Below are positions 17,601-26,032 of a stretch of DNA of 64,000 nt, piece after piece. The DNA lies in the NCBI GenBank assembly GCA_965222725.1, contig OZ244969.1, forward strand, positions 5,332,001 through 5,396,000, given 5' to 3'. The DNA is from GCA-2748575 sp965222725. GTDB lineage: Bacteria; Pseudomonadota; Gammaproteobacteria; Pseudomonadales; Ketobacteraceae. The notes beneath the pieces are model-generated. The model did not search any database. It was not told where the DNA came from and was given only the letters and a program-made list of their open reading frames with translations. The position numbers were made by a program, and so were the translations under genes. Each line of letters opens with the position of its first letter. Position 1 is the stretch's first letter.

Positions 17601-18122
17601 GTCGGAAAGGAATATCCGGTCCGGCGGCAAGCCGGAGATGTTTTTGAAATAACTACTTTCAGCTTTTTGCTGCAACCGGCCAGAACTGACAACTTGGATA
17701 TTGCCATGACTACGCTCAACCCGAACCAGCTCCCTGCCTCCATCTTCAACCCCAATGATTCTGGCCTGGTAGACAGCGGGGTAATTTTCCAAAAATGCTG
17801 TAAAAATGGTCTCAAGCCGTTGATTCCAGTAGGACAATTCTGTGCCATCATAGGGGTCAATACCCCCATTCTCAGTTGCACGCACTATTCCCATAACCGG
17901 TGGCGTGGAATAAAGAAACCTCACCGCCAGGCGGGCATATTCCAATTCATCCTCTAATTGTTCCTTCCTGATGGTGAGATGTCGCTGCATCTCAGCGGAT
18001 ACTTCTTCCAGCGCTACCTGTTTTTCACGGGAATACAAATAAATACTGGCCAACAGGGCCAATGTCACCATCAGCACATATACCCACCATATGCTCAGAC
18101 GTTGACGGGGCAGTTCATACAT
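14652..18122 (-). CDS. Hybrid sensor histidine kinase (sensor-PAS-HisKA-ATPase-pseudoreceiver-receiver-Hpt)
   Basis: A 1156-residue membrane kinase. Helix 1 (about 13-29) and helix 2 (about 328-350) flank a periplasmic Cache-like sensor. Next come a PAS domain (about 360-485), a coiled coil, the HisKA box VSHEMRTPLNGILG with His526, an ATPase domain (NAIKF, DTGIGIA, GTGLGLSI), a degenerate receiver (about 750-860) that has lost its acidic pocket, a true receiver with Asp950 in LMDCQMPVKDGY and Lys in YLTKPLD, and an Hpt domain with His1093 in MAHELKGTTG. This is the BarA/ArcB style of internal phosphorelay. The gene lies 12 bases after the EAL gene, so it probably shares an operon with the c-di-GMP enzyme genes. 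Confidence 0.92.
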   Translation of the reverse strand: MYELPRQRLSIWWVYVLMVTLALLASIYLYSREKQVALEEVSAEMQRHLTIRKEQLEDELEYARLAVRFLYSTPPVMGIVRATENGGIDPYDGTELSYWNQRLETIFTAFLENYPAVYQARIIGVEDGGRELVRVERSHGNIQVVSSGRLQQKAESSYFKNISGLPPDRIFLSDFNLNREHGEIVYPIEPTFRAGIPVYNDEQELFGMLVINLDARPLMQSLQESLPDNLELYLLNQHGGFIIHPDDSLSFLYELDDAIRWNQYFELRTDINRKEIAGLDEYRSLTGDSNLYVKNYPVLLGKNLDRSLGMYVGLNQDTFNQMLFSRNVRSFVVMGGVLVAVMVFLMVYQSNVSKTLRLREAQGSFEAIIDGSADAIIGMDLQGRITSWNTSAHEMFGFTERQVGGQSLAQLIPDGGDMVRFENAFDQVLHGEYLEPEVFHVRRRNGSLLTVSMSISPIKTASEQPLGAAAILRDISDQVAAEKRIAEVNESLEKQVSERTSQLETATREAETASLAKSSFVANVSHEMRTPLNGILGMFRMIRQANSDEQRRRYLAMAESSARTLASLINDVLDLSKIEAGKLDVEIRTYNIIEIFSEVVTSMAIPASEKGVELVLEASSVESPWVRGDSARLRQILTNLIGNAIKFTSAGWIKVSASTANLPDGYTVLSCTVEDTGIGIAPDKLDSIFDAFSQEDDSVTREYGGTGLGLSITRQLCEFMGGNIEVSSEKGKGSLFSFSLHQRTDQENRESYYELRLTNQRYLLAIDVGPIAVALKKWLYRCGASQVDSVSLSEVQDRVRSADSYDLIFVDEAQISDALDTDCPVVRLSHQWKKAVGNLSTDQPVFVLPKPVTPESVFQLFENIRQAGTDIGYAIGQPQEPENDSVSDTAGGIPAGAYRVLVVDDNEINRVVVEGMLEDQNLVVDFATDGEEAINKLLSAEQPFDLVLMDCQMPVKDGYTATREIRSGNAGAAALSVPVIAMTANAMAGDRERCLAAGMDDYLTKPLDTDELESKLTRWLSKSKKDIDREMPAGAFQQLSVWDPGVLLKRVGGKPERIKELLKVFLSVSPERVRQMRDAMVSGDIAQAMAMAHELKGTTGSIAALRMQALVAHFETVAKQGEKSSLQSGVGQLDQAYGELVAVLQEASALDSASAG

Positions 18123-18134
18123 TCAAATAATGCC

Positions 18135-18941
18135 TCATCCTCTTTGTGACGTCTTGTAGTGAGTCTCTGAAGTATGATTGATGTTTTCAATCACCTCATC
18201 CAGGTGATCAATACCGACGGCCGGCGAAAAATAATATCCCTGAATAACATGACACCCCCTTTTGCTGACAAAATCCAATTGTTCAGCGGTTTCTATTCCT
18301 TCGGCCACCACTTCAAGCGAAAGACCATCGGCAATTGCAGAAATGGCACTCACGATAGCAACATTTGCTTTGTCCTGAAGGGACATGAAGCTACGATCAA
18401 TCTTGATACAGTCAACGGGATACTTGGACACATAGGCCAGACTGGAATACCCGGTACCAAAATCATCGATTGCCAGCAAAACCCCAAGCTGGCTCAGTGC
18501 ATTGAGTTTACTCACCACCAGCTCGGAATCAGATACCAATAAACCTTCGGTAATTTCCAGCTCCAGAGCTTTTTGCGGCAAGCCACTGGATTTCAAAGCC
18601 GCCCTGACGGTTCCCACAAAGTTAGGGTGCTCAAACTGTCGGGGAGAAACATTCACAGCAATTCGGTAATCCTTGCCATGCGCCAGCCTGAGCTGCTGAA
18701 TGTCACTACAGGCACGACTTAACACCCACTCCCCGATAGCGGTAATAAAACCCGTGGTTTCCGCCATGGGAATAAACTGGTCGGGAGGGATATTACCTCG
18801 TTCATCGTCATACCAGCGAATCAGGGCTTCAAAGCCACAAACTTCACCGGTGTTCAGGTCCACCTGTGGCTGATAAAAGACACTGAGTTTTTCCTTCTTC
18901 AATGCTTCATGCAGGGCCTGCTCTATAGCCAGACTCTCCAT
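18135..18941 (-). CDS. EAL-domain c-di-GMP phosphodiesterase (detached C-terminal half)
   Basis: A 268-residue EAL domain almost on its own. Catalytic motifs are intact: EALIRW, NVSPRQF, LEITEG, IDDFGTGYSS, KIDRSF and VAEGIET, so it should hydrolyse c-di-GMP. Its first residues (MESLAIEQALHEAL...FYQPQ) are the linker that normally joins a GGDEF domain to an EAL domain. The upstream gene ends in a GGDEF domain exactly at that linker, in another frame, with the two genes overlapping by 19 bases. The pair is most simply one ancestral GGDEF-EAL gene broken by a 1-base deletion near 18950, or by an assembly error. An AGGAT lies 13-17 bases before the ATG, so separate translation is possible but weakly supported. 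Confidence 0.85.
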   Translation of the reverse strand: MESLAIEQALHEALKKEKLSVFYQPQVDLNTGEVCGFEALIRWYDDERGNIPPDQFIPMAETTGFITAIGEWVLSRACSDIQQLRLAHGKDYRIAVNVSPRQFEHPNFVGTVRAALKSSGLPQKALELEITEGLLVSDSELVVSKLNALSQLGVLLAIDDFGTGYSSLAYVSKYPVDCIKIDRSFMSLQDKANVAIVSAISAIADGLSLEVVAEGIETAEQLDFVSKRGCHVIQGYYFSPAVGIDHLDEVIENINHTSETHYKTSQRG

Positions 18942-21037
18942 GGAAGAGGCGCCAGATCCTGACTGAAAGTCTGGTAACCATTGCGCCCTCTCTTCTTGGC
19001 ATGGTACATAGCTATATCAGCATGTTTTATCAAGTGCTCCGGTGTAGTGCCGTCTTCCGGCGCGATACTGATGCCGATACTGGGTGTTACCGACAAACTG
19101 TTTAGGCCGACAACGACCGGCTTACCAATCAGCTCAATAATTTTCTGACAGACACGTTCGACATCTTCCGGGCCATCAATTTCCGGAAGCAACACAACGA
19201 ATTCATCGCCCCCCATACGGCAAACGGTGTCCGTTTCCCTGACTGCCATAATCAGACGCTCAGCCACTGTCTTGAGCAACTGATCGCCTGCCATATGCCC
19301 AAGCGAGTCGTTGATACGCTTGAAATGATCCAGATCCAGCACCAGTATGCCGATCTTGCGACCGCGGCGTTTTACTCTGAGCAACTCAAGCTTTAAGCGG
19401 TCCTGCATCAGGGAACGGTTGGGGAGCCCGGTTAATTCATCATGGTGGGCTATGTGTTCTATGTATTCTCTGGCACGTCGCTGTTCAGTGATGTCATAAG
19501 CAACAAACAAAAAGCCCGACGTCTGACCATCAGCAGACCGGAGCGTGGTTACTGTCAGGTTTACCGGTAATCGCGAACCGTCTTTGCGCACGTAGGTCCA
19601 CTCTGTACCTTCCACCACCCCACGACTGGCCCGAATCACCAGCGATTCCATCCCTGCTGATATGGGTTCTCCCAACTCTTCAGACAACATGGCTGCCCGG
19701 GTTTCCAGTTCACCCTGTTCGTGAAACACAGTGGCGTTATGCTGGTGAATCAGATCATCCTTTTTATACCAGAGAAGCTTTTCCAGTGCCGGGCTCACCG
19801 CGATAATCGTGCCTTTTTCGTCGGTAGCCACCATACTGAAAGGCGAATTTTCTATAATCGATTGTGTAAGTTCATGGGCCCTTCGCAACGCATTCTCCGC
19901 CTGCTTGCGCTGACTGATATCAACGATGGTCGCCAACACCCGCGAATTACCGGAAATATCCACCCCACTAAGAGATATCTCCACCGGGATCACATCACCG
20001 GAGCCACTGATCATCTGCAAATCTCGTCCCTGCTGCATCTGGCGCGGCTCTGAATTGCCGAAGTAGTTCCTGATCAGTTCCTGGTGCTGATTTCTGGCTT
20101 CGTCCGGAACAAACCTGCCGACCTTGGAATGGAGAATCTCATCAAGGTTCAAACCAATCAGGTCGGTGGCCCGCTGGTTGGCAAGAACAATCTCGCCACA
20201 CTCATCCACCGCCAACATGGCAACCGGTGCCAGATCAATGATTTTTGCCAGAGCATTTTGTTGATCTTTCTGATGCGTGATATCGGTAAATGTCAGCGCA
20301 AAACCCTGACTATCAAGATTGGTACACTTGAGTTCCAGCACTCTGGCCTGGCAATCAATCTCCAGGTGATCTCTGCCCCCTGCCACCAGCTCAGACACCA
20401 GCGTATACACCTCCCGCAAACGGCCTTTGCCCTGAACCAGGCCCACGGCAGCCATACAGGAACTCAGCCATTTGATATCCTGATCGAGCTGCACTTCCTG
20501 ATCCGTAAGCGAAAACAGCTGCCGGAAGTAACGGTTGCAATACATTATGGTTTTATCGCGTGACAGCACCACCACACCCTGTGTCAGGGAATCCAGTGTG
20601 GTATAGGATATGCGTTTTTCCTGCTCCAGCTTTTCTGTCAGCTGACGGGCACGATCCTTTAGCTGGTATTCGTCTATGGAACGTTGCAGCACATGTGGAA
20701 TAATGGAGAGGTACTGGCCATCACTGTCTTTTGAAATAAAATCGGCTGCCCCGGATCGCAAAGCAGAAAAAGCCAGGCTGATATCACTCGCGGCAGTTAA
20801 CACTACTACCGGAACCGAAATATCCAGTTCCTTAATTTGAGCGATCAACTCCACGCCACTCATGTTGGGCATGTAGTGGTCTGTTAACACACCGTCAAAC
20901 CGCGAACTTTTTAGCGCTTGAATCGCATCAAAACCATTGGCAACATGAAAGGTGCTGAATTCTGCATCTTCCAGCACATGCTTTACCAGGGTTGCCTGAA
21001 CCGGATCATCTTCAACGTATAGGATTCGACTAGTCAT
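18923..21037 (-). CDS. Receiver-PAS-GGDEF diguanylate cyclase (detached N-terminal part)
   Basis: A 704-residue protein. Residues 1-120 form a receiver (LYVEDDPVQ, acceptor Asp in LTDHYMPNMSG). About 150-530 hold two or three PAS modules. About 540-695 hold a GGDEF domain with intact MGGDEF and an RETD inhibitory site five residues before it, so it is probably an active, product-inhibited cyclase. The last ten residues (APLPWRVWL after YQTFSQDL) read out of frame relative to the usual GGDEF-EAL linker, which continues in the other frame as the EAL gene. The ATG at 21037 is preferred over the upstream in-frame start at 21118 because it begins directly with the receiver strand. Confidence 0.88.
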   Translation of the reverse strand: MTSRILYVEDDPVQATLVKHVLEDAEFSTFHVANGFDAIQALKSSRFDGVLTDHYMPNMSGVELIAQIKELDISVPVVVLTAASDISLAFSALRSGAADFISKDSDGQYLSIIPHVLQRSIDEYQLKDRARQLTEKLEQEKRISYTTLDSLTQGVVVLSRDKTIMYCNRYFRQLFSLTDQEVQLDQDIKWLSSCMAAVGLVQGKGRLREVYTLVSELVAGGRDHLEIDCQARVLELKCTNLDSQGFALTFTDITHQKDQQNALAKIIDLAPVAMLAVDECGEIVLANQRATDLIGLNLDEILHSKVGRFVPDEARNQHQELIRNYFGNSEPRQMQQGRDLQMISGSGDVIPVEISLSGVDISGNSRVLATIVDISQRKQAENALRRAHELTQSIIENSPFSMVATDEKGTIIAVSPALEKLLWYKKDDLIHQHNATVFHEQGELETRAAMLSEELGEPISAGMESLVIRASRGVVEGTEWTYVRKDGSRLPVNLTVTTLRSADGQTSGFLFVAYDITEQRRAREYIEHIAHHDELTGLPNRSLMQDRLKLELLRVKRRGRKIGILVLDLDHFKRINDSLGHMAGDQLLKTVAERLIMAVRETDTVCRMGGDEFVVLLPEIDGPEDVERVCQKIIELIGKPVVVGLNSLSVTPSIGISIAPEDGTTPEHLIKHADIAMYHAKKRGRNGYQTFSQDLAPLPWRVWL

Positions 21038-21250
21038 ACCAGACTGCACTCCGCGCACTGGATACGCACCGCCGTTGTCTTTTATGGTCCTGTCTATAAG
21101 ACAGAAACCCGGCGACACGCAAATCTGCTTGCTAACCCGTATATATAGCAGTAATCAGCTGATTCCGCCCGGACAAAGTGCTGACAGGCTGATAACCGCA
21201 ATTTATATAGGGTTTAACATCAAACGGGGCTACTCCCATCCACTTGAATT

Positions 21251-22912
21251 CTAACCTTTTTCTTTCTTCAACCCTTCCACCACCCTTGCCACGTTTTTGA
21301 CAAAGGCCGCATCCACCAGCTTGTCCATACTAAATAATGGCTGCATGGACGCTTCTGCCTGGCGAATGGCAGCAGTGAGTTTGGTATTGTTGGCGCCGCC
21401 GGGGCTGATCTGCAGTTGCGTGCGCAGATCCCTGGCAACTCTGCTCAGGGAATTGATGGCGGCTTTTTTGTTCCGCTCCAGGTTGGACGCCAGTTTGCTG
21501 AAAACAGCGTTGGAACGAATCAGCAGGGCTTCCATACGCTGCTTTTGCATTTCTGCAGACTGGCTTAATGCGATCAGATTGGCGGATGTTTCCGCGCCTT
21601 GCATCAGGGTATTGAGATTGTCTTTCAAACGGCCCAGACGTTCTTCATCTTCAATGGGCATGTTTTTCACGAGAATGGCAGTTCGGTCGTCGTAGATCAG
21701 ATAGTTTTTGCCAAGATCCACAAAGCGCCCCTCGCCTTCATGATTCTTGAACAGGAGTTTATCCTTATCGGTGATTTTGTCTTCAGAAAAGAAATCGGTA
21801 CTGGTATCTGACTTCACCCGAAACACTGAATTCATGCCGTAGGTTTTCAGAGAACGCCCCACTTCCTGCGACAGCCGGTTAATACTGGCGCACTTAAACG
21901 CCGACAGAATAAAGAGCACCACAATACCCAGATCGGAATTGGCCATAAAGGCTCCGTAGGCCGCTCGTGATGTGTTTTCCAGGTCCCGTTCCAGGGATTC
22001 GATTTTCAGCAGCAACTCTTCACTGCTGGCATCCGCCAGGTTGGCGTAGTCGGTTATCGCCGTGGGTTGGGCCGCTGCTTTTTCTGCTTCTTCCGCTTCA
22101 ACTTCATCCACCAGGGATTCAGCCGGAATATCCGGGGCCTCTCTGTGAGAACCGTCGGCACTGTCGGCTTTGTGATTCCCTTTTTGCGAGGCATCAATAG
22201 AGATTTTTAATTGCAGGTTCTCAGTGCTGAGGCGTTCGTTTTCTTCCAGCAGGTCATGCTGTTTGCTTTCCAGCCTTTCAATGGTTTTTTCATGGCGGTA
22301 GAGCTGTTCGTCTTTTTCCTTGAGTTGCTTTCGGAGTTGTTTCTCCGCGCGTTCCTGGTCTTTCAGGGATTCCTTGAGCTGGTTAATGACATTGGCCTGA
22401 ATATCGGCAATGCCACCACGGCCGTCAAAGTGCTCCTTGCTGGCAGCTTCGGTAAATTCCGGCAAATGGCCCACACTTTCTTCGGCCACCACCCGCTGCA
22501 CCCGGGCTTCTTCTTTCAGCTGAAAGAACAGGTCCTTGAACTGTTCGGTGGTGGCCAGACGATCCCGGTACACCTCCATCATCTCTTTGACTTTGCGCTC
22601 CAGGGCGTCCCCTTCCAGGCCCTGCACAAATTTTTCGTGGGTACGATAAGCCAGGATCATGGGCTGAAGGCGGGCCCGCAACATACGCCAGTAATTGTCA
22701 TCCCCGGGCTTGAAGGTAAGTGCGCTGCGTTCCGCCAGCAGGTAATTGTGACGCAGAATGGCCACCTGACGATCGAAGGAATCTTCCGGATCCAGCAGCG
22801 CATCTTTAGCCAGCCCCAGGGATGCCAGACGTTTCTCTGTTTCCTGCAGACTGCGCTCAATAAAATCCCAGGTGCTAAGATCACCCGACTTGCCGATATT
22901 CAACTGACCCAA
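21251..22912 (-). CDS. Coiled-coil protein with a response-regulator-associated C-terminal domain
   Basis: A 553-residue soluble protein with no full family match that I know. Residues about 10-170 are helical with charged patches. About 175-245 is a strong coiled coil (LKDQERAEKQLRKQLKEKDE). About 330-440 looks like a GAF-like fold; the segment AILVKNMPIEDEERLGRLKD followed by LMQGAETSAN recalls the C-terminal domain seen behind receivers in some gammaproteobacterial response regulators (memory, not a search). The last 100 residues are helical. No receiver domain is present. The start is a TTG at 22912 with GAGGAG 3 bases before it, a short spacing; a second TTG at 22903 is possible, and a stop lies in frame upstream. 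Confidence 0.6.
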   Translation of the reverse strand: MGQLNIGKSGDLSTWDFIERSLQETEKRLASLGLAKDALLDPEDSFDRQVAILRHNYLLAERSALTFKPGDDNYWRMLRARLQPMILAYRTHEKFVQGLEGDALERKVKEMMEVYRDRLATTEQFKDLFFQLKEEARVQRVVAEESVGHLPEFTEAASKEHFDGRGGIADIQANVINQLKESLKDQERAEKQLRKQLKEKDEQLYRHEKTIERLESKQHDLLEENERLSTENLQLKISIDASQKGNHKADSADGSHREAPDIPAESLVDEVEAEEAEKAAAQPTAITDYANLADASSEELLLKIESLERDLENTSRAAYGAFMANSDLGIVVLFILSAFKCASINRLSQEVGRSLKTYGMNSVFRVKSDTSTDFFSEDKITDKDKLLFKNHEGEGRFVDLGKNYLIYDDRTAILVKNMPIEDEERLGRLKDNLNTLMQGAETSANLIALSQSAEMQKQRMEALLIRSNAVFSKLASNLERNKKAAINSLSRVARDLRTQLQISPGGANNTKLTAAIRQAEASMQPLFSMDKLVDAAFVKNVARVVEGLKKEKG

Positions 22913-23023
22913 AGGCTCCTCACCCTTATTTGCCTGCTAACAGGCAAAAAAAACACTTACCTATTCAAAAGACTAGCAAAGATTGGTGAGGCCAGAAGTT
23001 TTTAATACCGTGGGCAAGGGAAC

Positions 23024-25189
23024 CTAACGATGCTGAATCTCGTAACAGCAATGGATGTTTTTGCTGTTTTTGAAATCCGGGGGAATGGAGGCCTGGGTCA
23101 GATCCTGCACGGCAAATTGTTTTGCCACCGAAGGATCCAGTTCAAACCGCTTAAAGTTGTTGGAAAACAGAAGCTTACCGCCCGGCTCCAGGCGTTTCAT
23201 GGCGGCCTCCACCAGCTGTACATGGTCTCTCTGAATATCCAGCACGCCCTTCATGCGTTTGGAGTTGGAAAATGTCGGGGGATCCAGAAAGATCAGATCG
23301 AACTGCTCATTACTCTGTACCAGCCACTGCAGACAGTTAGCCTGAACCAGGCGGTGATGATCGTCTGAAAAGCCGTTCAGCAGCAGATTTGAGCGGGCCC
23401 AGTCCAGGTAGGTGCGTGACATGTCCACGCTCACCGTGTGCTTGGCGCCCCCCAGAGCGGCCTGTACAGTGGCCACGCCGGTATAGGCGAACAGATTCAG
23501 AAAGCGGGTGCCTTTGGCCTGTTCGTAAATCCACTGCCGGGCCGGACGATGATCCAGAAACAGGCCGGTATCCAGATAATCCCGCAGGTTCACCAGCAAC
23601 CAGGCCTCCCCTTCGCGCACCATGCGGTACTGGCGATCCTGAGCCAGCTTGCGATACTGCTGTTTGCCTTTTTGCCGGGAGCGGGTTTTTACCACAATGG
23701 CAGACTTCGGCACGTCCAGCAGCTTGACCAGGGCCTTAACGGCCCAGTCCAGGCGCTGTTTTGCCTTTTCTTCATCCACGGTTTTGGGTGGTTTGTATTC
23801 CTGCACATGCAGTTCACCGTTATACCAGTCAATGGCCAGATTGAACTCCGGCATGTCGGCATCATAGATCCGGTAACAGCTTATCTGCTCCTTGTCGGCC
23901 CACTTGCGCAGGGGCTTCAGGTTTTTACGCAAGCGGTTTACAAAGGCTTTCTGGTGTTCGTCCGCCTCGTAGTCTGTTACCACAATGGGCCGCTCCGCCG
24001 GCAAAGGCGACTTGTCTACCCACCGGGCACATCGGAAATAACAGCGTATAGGCCCGTTATGCAGCCGGTGGGTGGTATCGCTTTCCAGGCCCACCTTGTC
24101 GATATATTCCACCTGATTGCTCAGCACCCCTATGCGCCATTGGGGGAACTCTTTGTGCAGCAGCCGGCCCAGCGCCATGTACAGCCAGGTAACGGAATCG
24201 CCGCTGGCAATACGTTCACCGTAGGGCGCATTGGTAACAATCAGGCCCTGTGTTTTTTCTTTCAGGCTCTTGGGCAGATTCAAGCGCGCCAGTTCAGCAC
24301 GCTCCACATGAATATCCGCCTGCAATCCTGCGGCGCGGATATTTTCTGTGGCCGCTTTGATGGCATCGGCGTTAGCATCGTAACCGCGAATCAAGGGCAT
24401 GGCGGCATCCGTAAGTTGTTGCTGACGGGCTTCTTCCACCAGTTGAAGCCAGCAGGCTTCATCAAAAAAACGGTAATGAAACAGTGCAAATTGTTCGCGC
24501 AACAAACCCGGAGCGATGCGCCGTGCCATCATGGCGGCTTCAATCAACAAGGTTCCCGATCCGCAGAAGGGATCGATAAGCGCCTGATCATCAGACTCGG
24601 GCCAGTTGCTCCAGTACAGCATGGCGGCTGCCAGGGTTTCTTTTAACGGGGCTTTGCCCTGGGCCTTGCGATAACCCCGCTGATGCAGCGGATTGCCCGC
24701 AAGATCAACGCTGAGTGTTACGCTGTTATCTTTCCAGAAGCCGTGCACAAATACCTGAGCATCGTCTTTTGCCAGTACTGGGCGGGACTGATCCAGCTGC
24801 TGAAAATAATCACGAATGGCGTCCTTGATGCGGAAGGTGGCAAACTGGGAATTGATCTCCTTGCTGTTATCCGCCAGATCCAGTTGCAAACGGATGCGTT
24901 TGTCGCCGGAGAAATACTGTTGCCAATCCACTTTTGCCGCATGTTGATACAACTGATCGGTATCCACTGCCGGAAATGCACTTACCTGCCACAACACCCG
25001 GGAGGCCAGCCGGCTCCACAAGCAGATCCGGTAAGCGGTGACCAGATCGCACTGACCAGTGACCGCGCCTGGTGATTTTTTCCACTCCAGGTCACTAAGC
25101 TGCTGAATTTCTTTTAATAATAATTCTTCTGTGCCGGTTGCACAGGTAATCACCAGGGTATTGCTGGGGTTATCGGCCTGATCGTTCAC
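23024..25189 (-). CDS. rlmL: Bifunctional 23S rRNA methyltransferase RlmKL (m2G2445 / m7G2069)
   Basis: A 721-residue fusion of two methyltransferases, the usual gammaproteobacterial arrangement. Residues about 50-160 are a THUMP RNA-binding domain. The first methyltransferase (RlmL, about 165-390) has DPFCGSGTLLIEAAM and a catalytic loop reading TNAPYGER. The second (RlmK, about 420-721) has LNLFAYTGVATVQAALGG and LDPPTFSNSKRM. The usual NPPY of the first domain is NAPY here, a small departure. It methylates two guanines near the peptidyl transferase centre. The gene is divergent from rmf across 436 bases. Confidence 0.95.
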   Translation of the reverse strand: MNDQADNPSNTLVITCATGTEELLLKEIQQLSDLEWKKSPGAVTGQCDLVTAYRICLWSRLASRVLWQVSAFPAVDTDQLYQHAAKVDWQQYFSGDKRIRLQLDLADNSKEINSQFATFRIKDAIRDYFQQLDQSRPVLAKDDAQVFVHGFWKDNSVTLSVDLAGNPLHQRGYRKAQGKAPLKETLAAAMLYWSNWPESDDQALIDPFCGSGTLLIEAAMMARRIAPGLLREQFALFHYRFFDEACWLQLVEEARQQQLTDAAMPLIRGYDANADAIKAATENIRAAGLQADIHVERAELARLNLPKSLKEKTQGLIVTNAPYGERIASGDSVTWLYMALGRLLHKEFPQWRIGVLSNQVEYIDKVGLESDTTHRLHNGPIRCYFRCARWVDKSPLPAERPIVVTDYEADEHQKAFVNRLRKNLKPLRKWADKEQISCYRIYDADMPEFNLAIDWYNGELHVQEYKPPKTVDEEKAKQRLDWAVKALVKLLDVPKSAIVVKTRSRQKGKQQYRKLAQDRQYRMVREGEAWLLVNLRDYLDTGLFLDHRPARQWIYEQAKGTRFLNLFAYTGVATVQAALGGAKHTVSVDMSRTYLDWARSNLLLNGFSDDHHRLVQANCLQWLVQSNEQFDLIFLDPPTFSNSKRMKGVLDIQRDHVQLVEAAMKRLEPGGKLLFSNNFKRFELDPSVAKQFAVQDLTQASIPPDFKNSKNIHCCYEIQHR

Positions 25190-25625
25190 TAAACACTCAC
25201 TTGTTGATGTAAGACTTAATAGGCATATAAAAATGTTTTTTGGTTAATTACTTTTTAATCACTTTAGCGACATATCCATTTCTGGCCTGTTTCAGTAAGG
25301 CTTTTTAATCAAGCATTTATGGGGATGCCAACCTGCTATACTTTTTTACGATAACAAGCCCCGGTTTTTATGCAATTTTATTCATCGACAGCTTTTACGA
25401 AATTCGTTATCAATAAAGTCCCTTGTCACCAAACCGTAAAGGAGCATCACTCTAAGAGCCAACCGTCAGAGTCAACTGTAGTATCTGTCACAGGTTCCAT
25501 TTTGCATCATTTATGCAGCGAACAAACTTCATGCGCTCCCGCATGCTAACCGACATGCATACCGCAGTGACAAGTTCAACACAGCGAGAGAACTCGTAAC
25601 AATACAGACAAAGAGGCAAAACTCT
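25190..25625. other. 436-base AT-rich intergenic region between rlmKL and rmf
   Basis: No gene seen. It must hold the divergent promoters for rlmKL and rmf. The best promoter-like string on the plus strand is an extended -10, TGCTATACT at 25334-25342, without a clear -35. If it drives rmf the leader would be about 280 bases. The segment just before rmf is not obviously structured. Confidence 0.5.
25334..25342 (+). promoter_or_regulatory. Possible extended -10 element upstream of rmf
   Basis: TGCTATACT matches TGnTATAAT at eight of nine defined positions or better than random, followed by a T-run. No convincing -35 hexamer is present 17 bases upstream, so the call is tentative. Confidence 0.3.
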
Positions 25626-25829
25626 ATGAGAAGACAAAAGCGCGATAAAGCTAACAGGGCTTATTCAAGAGGTTACAAGGCCGGCCTGGAGGGCCGCACC
25701 AAAACGCTTTGTCCGTACTCTGATATTACAACTCGTCAATATTGGCTCAATGGTTGGCGAGATGGTCGTGAAGATAACTGGGCCGGTTACACGGGGGTTT
25801 CAGGGATACATCGAATGGTAATCAGCTAA
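25626..25829 (+). CDS. rmf: Ribosome modulation factor
   Basis: A 67-residue basic protein that matches E. coli RMF through RRQKRDKANRAYSRGYKAG, then GR, CPY and WLNGWRDGRED. RMF binds 70S ribosomes in stationary phase or starvation and drives 100S dimer formation, silencing translation. The C-terminal dozen residues extend beyond the E. coli protein (55 residues), as in Pseudomonas. An AGAGGC sequence lies upstream of the ATG. In E. coli rmf responds to ppGpp; nothing here proves the same control. The gene stands alone, between rlmKL and pyrD, and ends in a strong terminator. Confidence 0.96.
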   Translation: MRRQKRDKANRAYSRGYKAGLEGRTKTLCPYSDITTRQYWLNGWRDGREDNWAGYTGVSGIHRMVIS

Positions 25830-25900
25830 CAACTCTACTTCTCAGCTATTTAACTTAACAACTCAGCAACACAAACCTCAGCACAATCCGATTTTTAATA

Positions 25901-25934
25901 GATGGTCTCCCGCCATCTCGTGGGTTATAACCCA
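25901..25934 (+). other. Two short hairpins in the rmf 3' untranslated region
   Basis: GATGG (25901-25905) can pair with CCATC (25913-25917), and TGGGTTATAACCCA (25921-25934) is a perfect 14-base palindrome. They stand just before the rmf terminator, giving three stacked hairpins in one 3' end. Confidence 0.5.
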
Positions 25935-25943
25935 TCAGCGAAA

Positions 25944-25969
25944 GGGGCTTCTCCGGAAGCCCCTTTTTT
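25944..25969 (+). terminator. Rho-independent terminator of rmf
   Basis: GGGGCTTC and GAAGCCCC form an 8-bp GC-rich stem with a 4-base loop (25944-25963), followed by TTTTTT. It is 115 bases past the rmf stop; the pyrD gene ends on the other strand about 65 bases further on. Confidence 0.92.
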
Positions 25970-26032
25970 ATTGCGACTTTATTTTTGCAACTTTGCTATT
26001 GCGATTTTTTCTTACGGGTTTGCAGGCCCTGT

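Noticed and set aside
22929..22953. Hairpin TTTGCCTG / CAGGCAAA with a neighbouring A-run downstream of rlmKL
   Set aside because: On the plus strand it is followed by A, and on the minus strand the T-run precedes the stem, so it does not fit a terminator in either direction.
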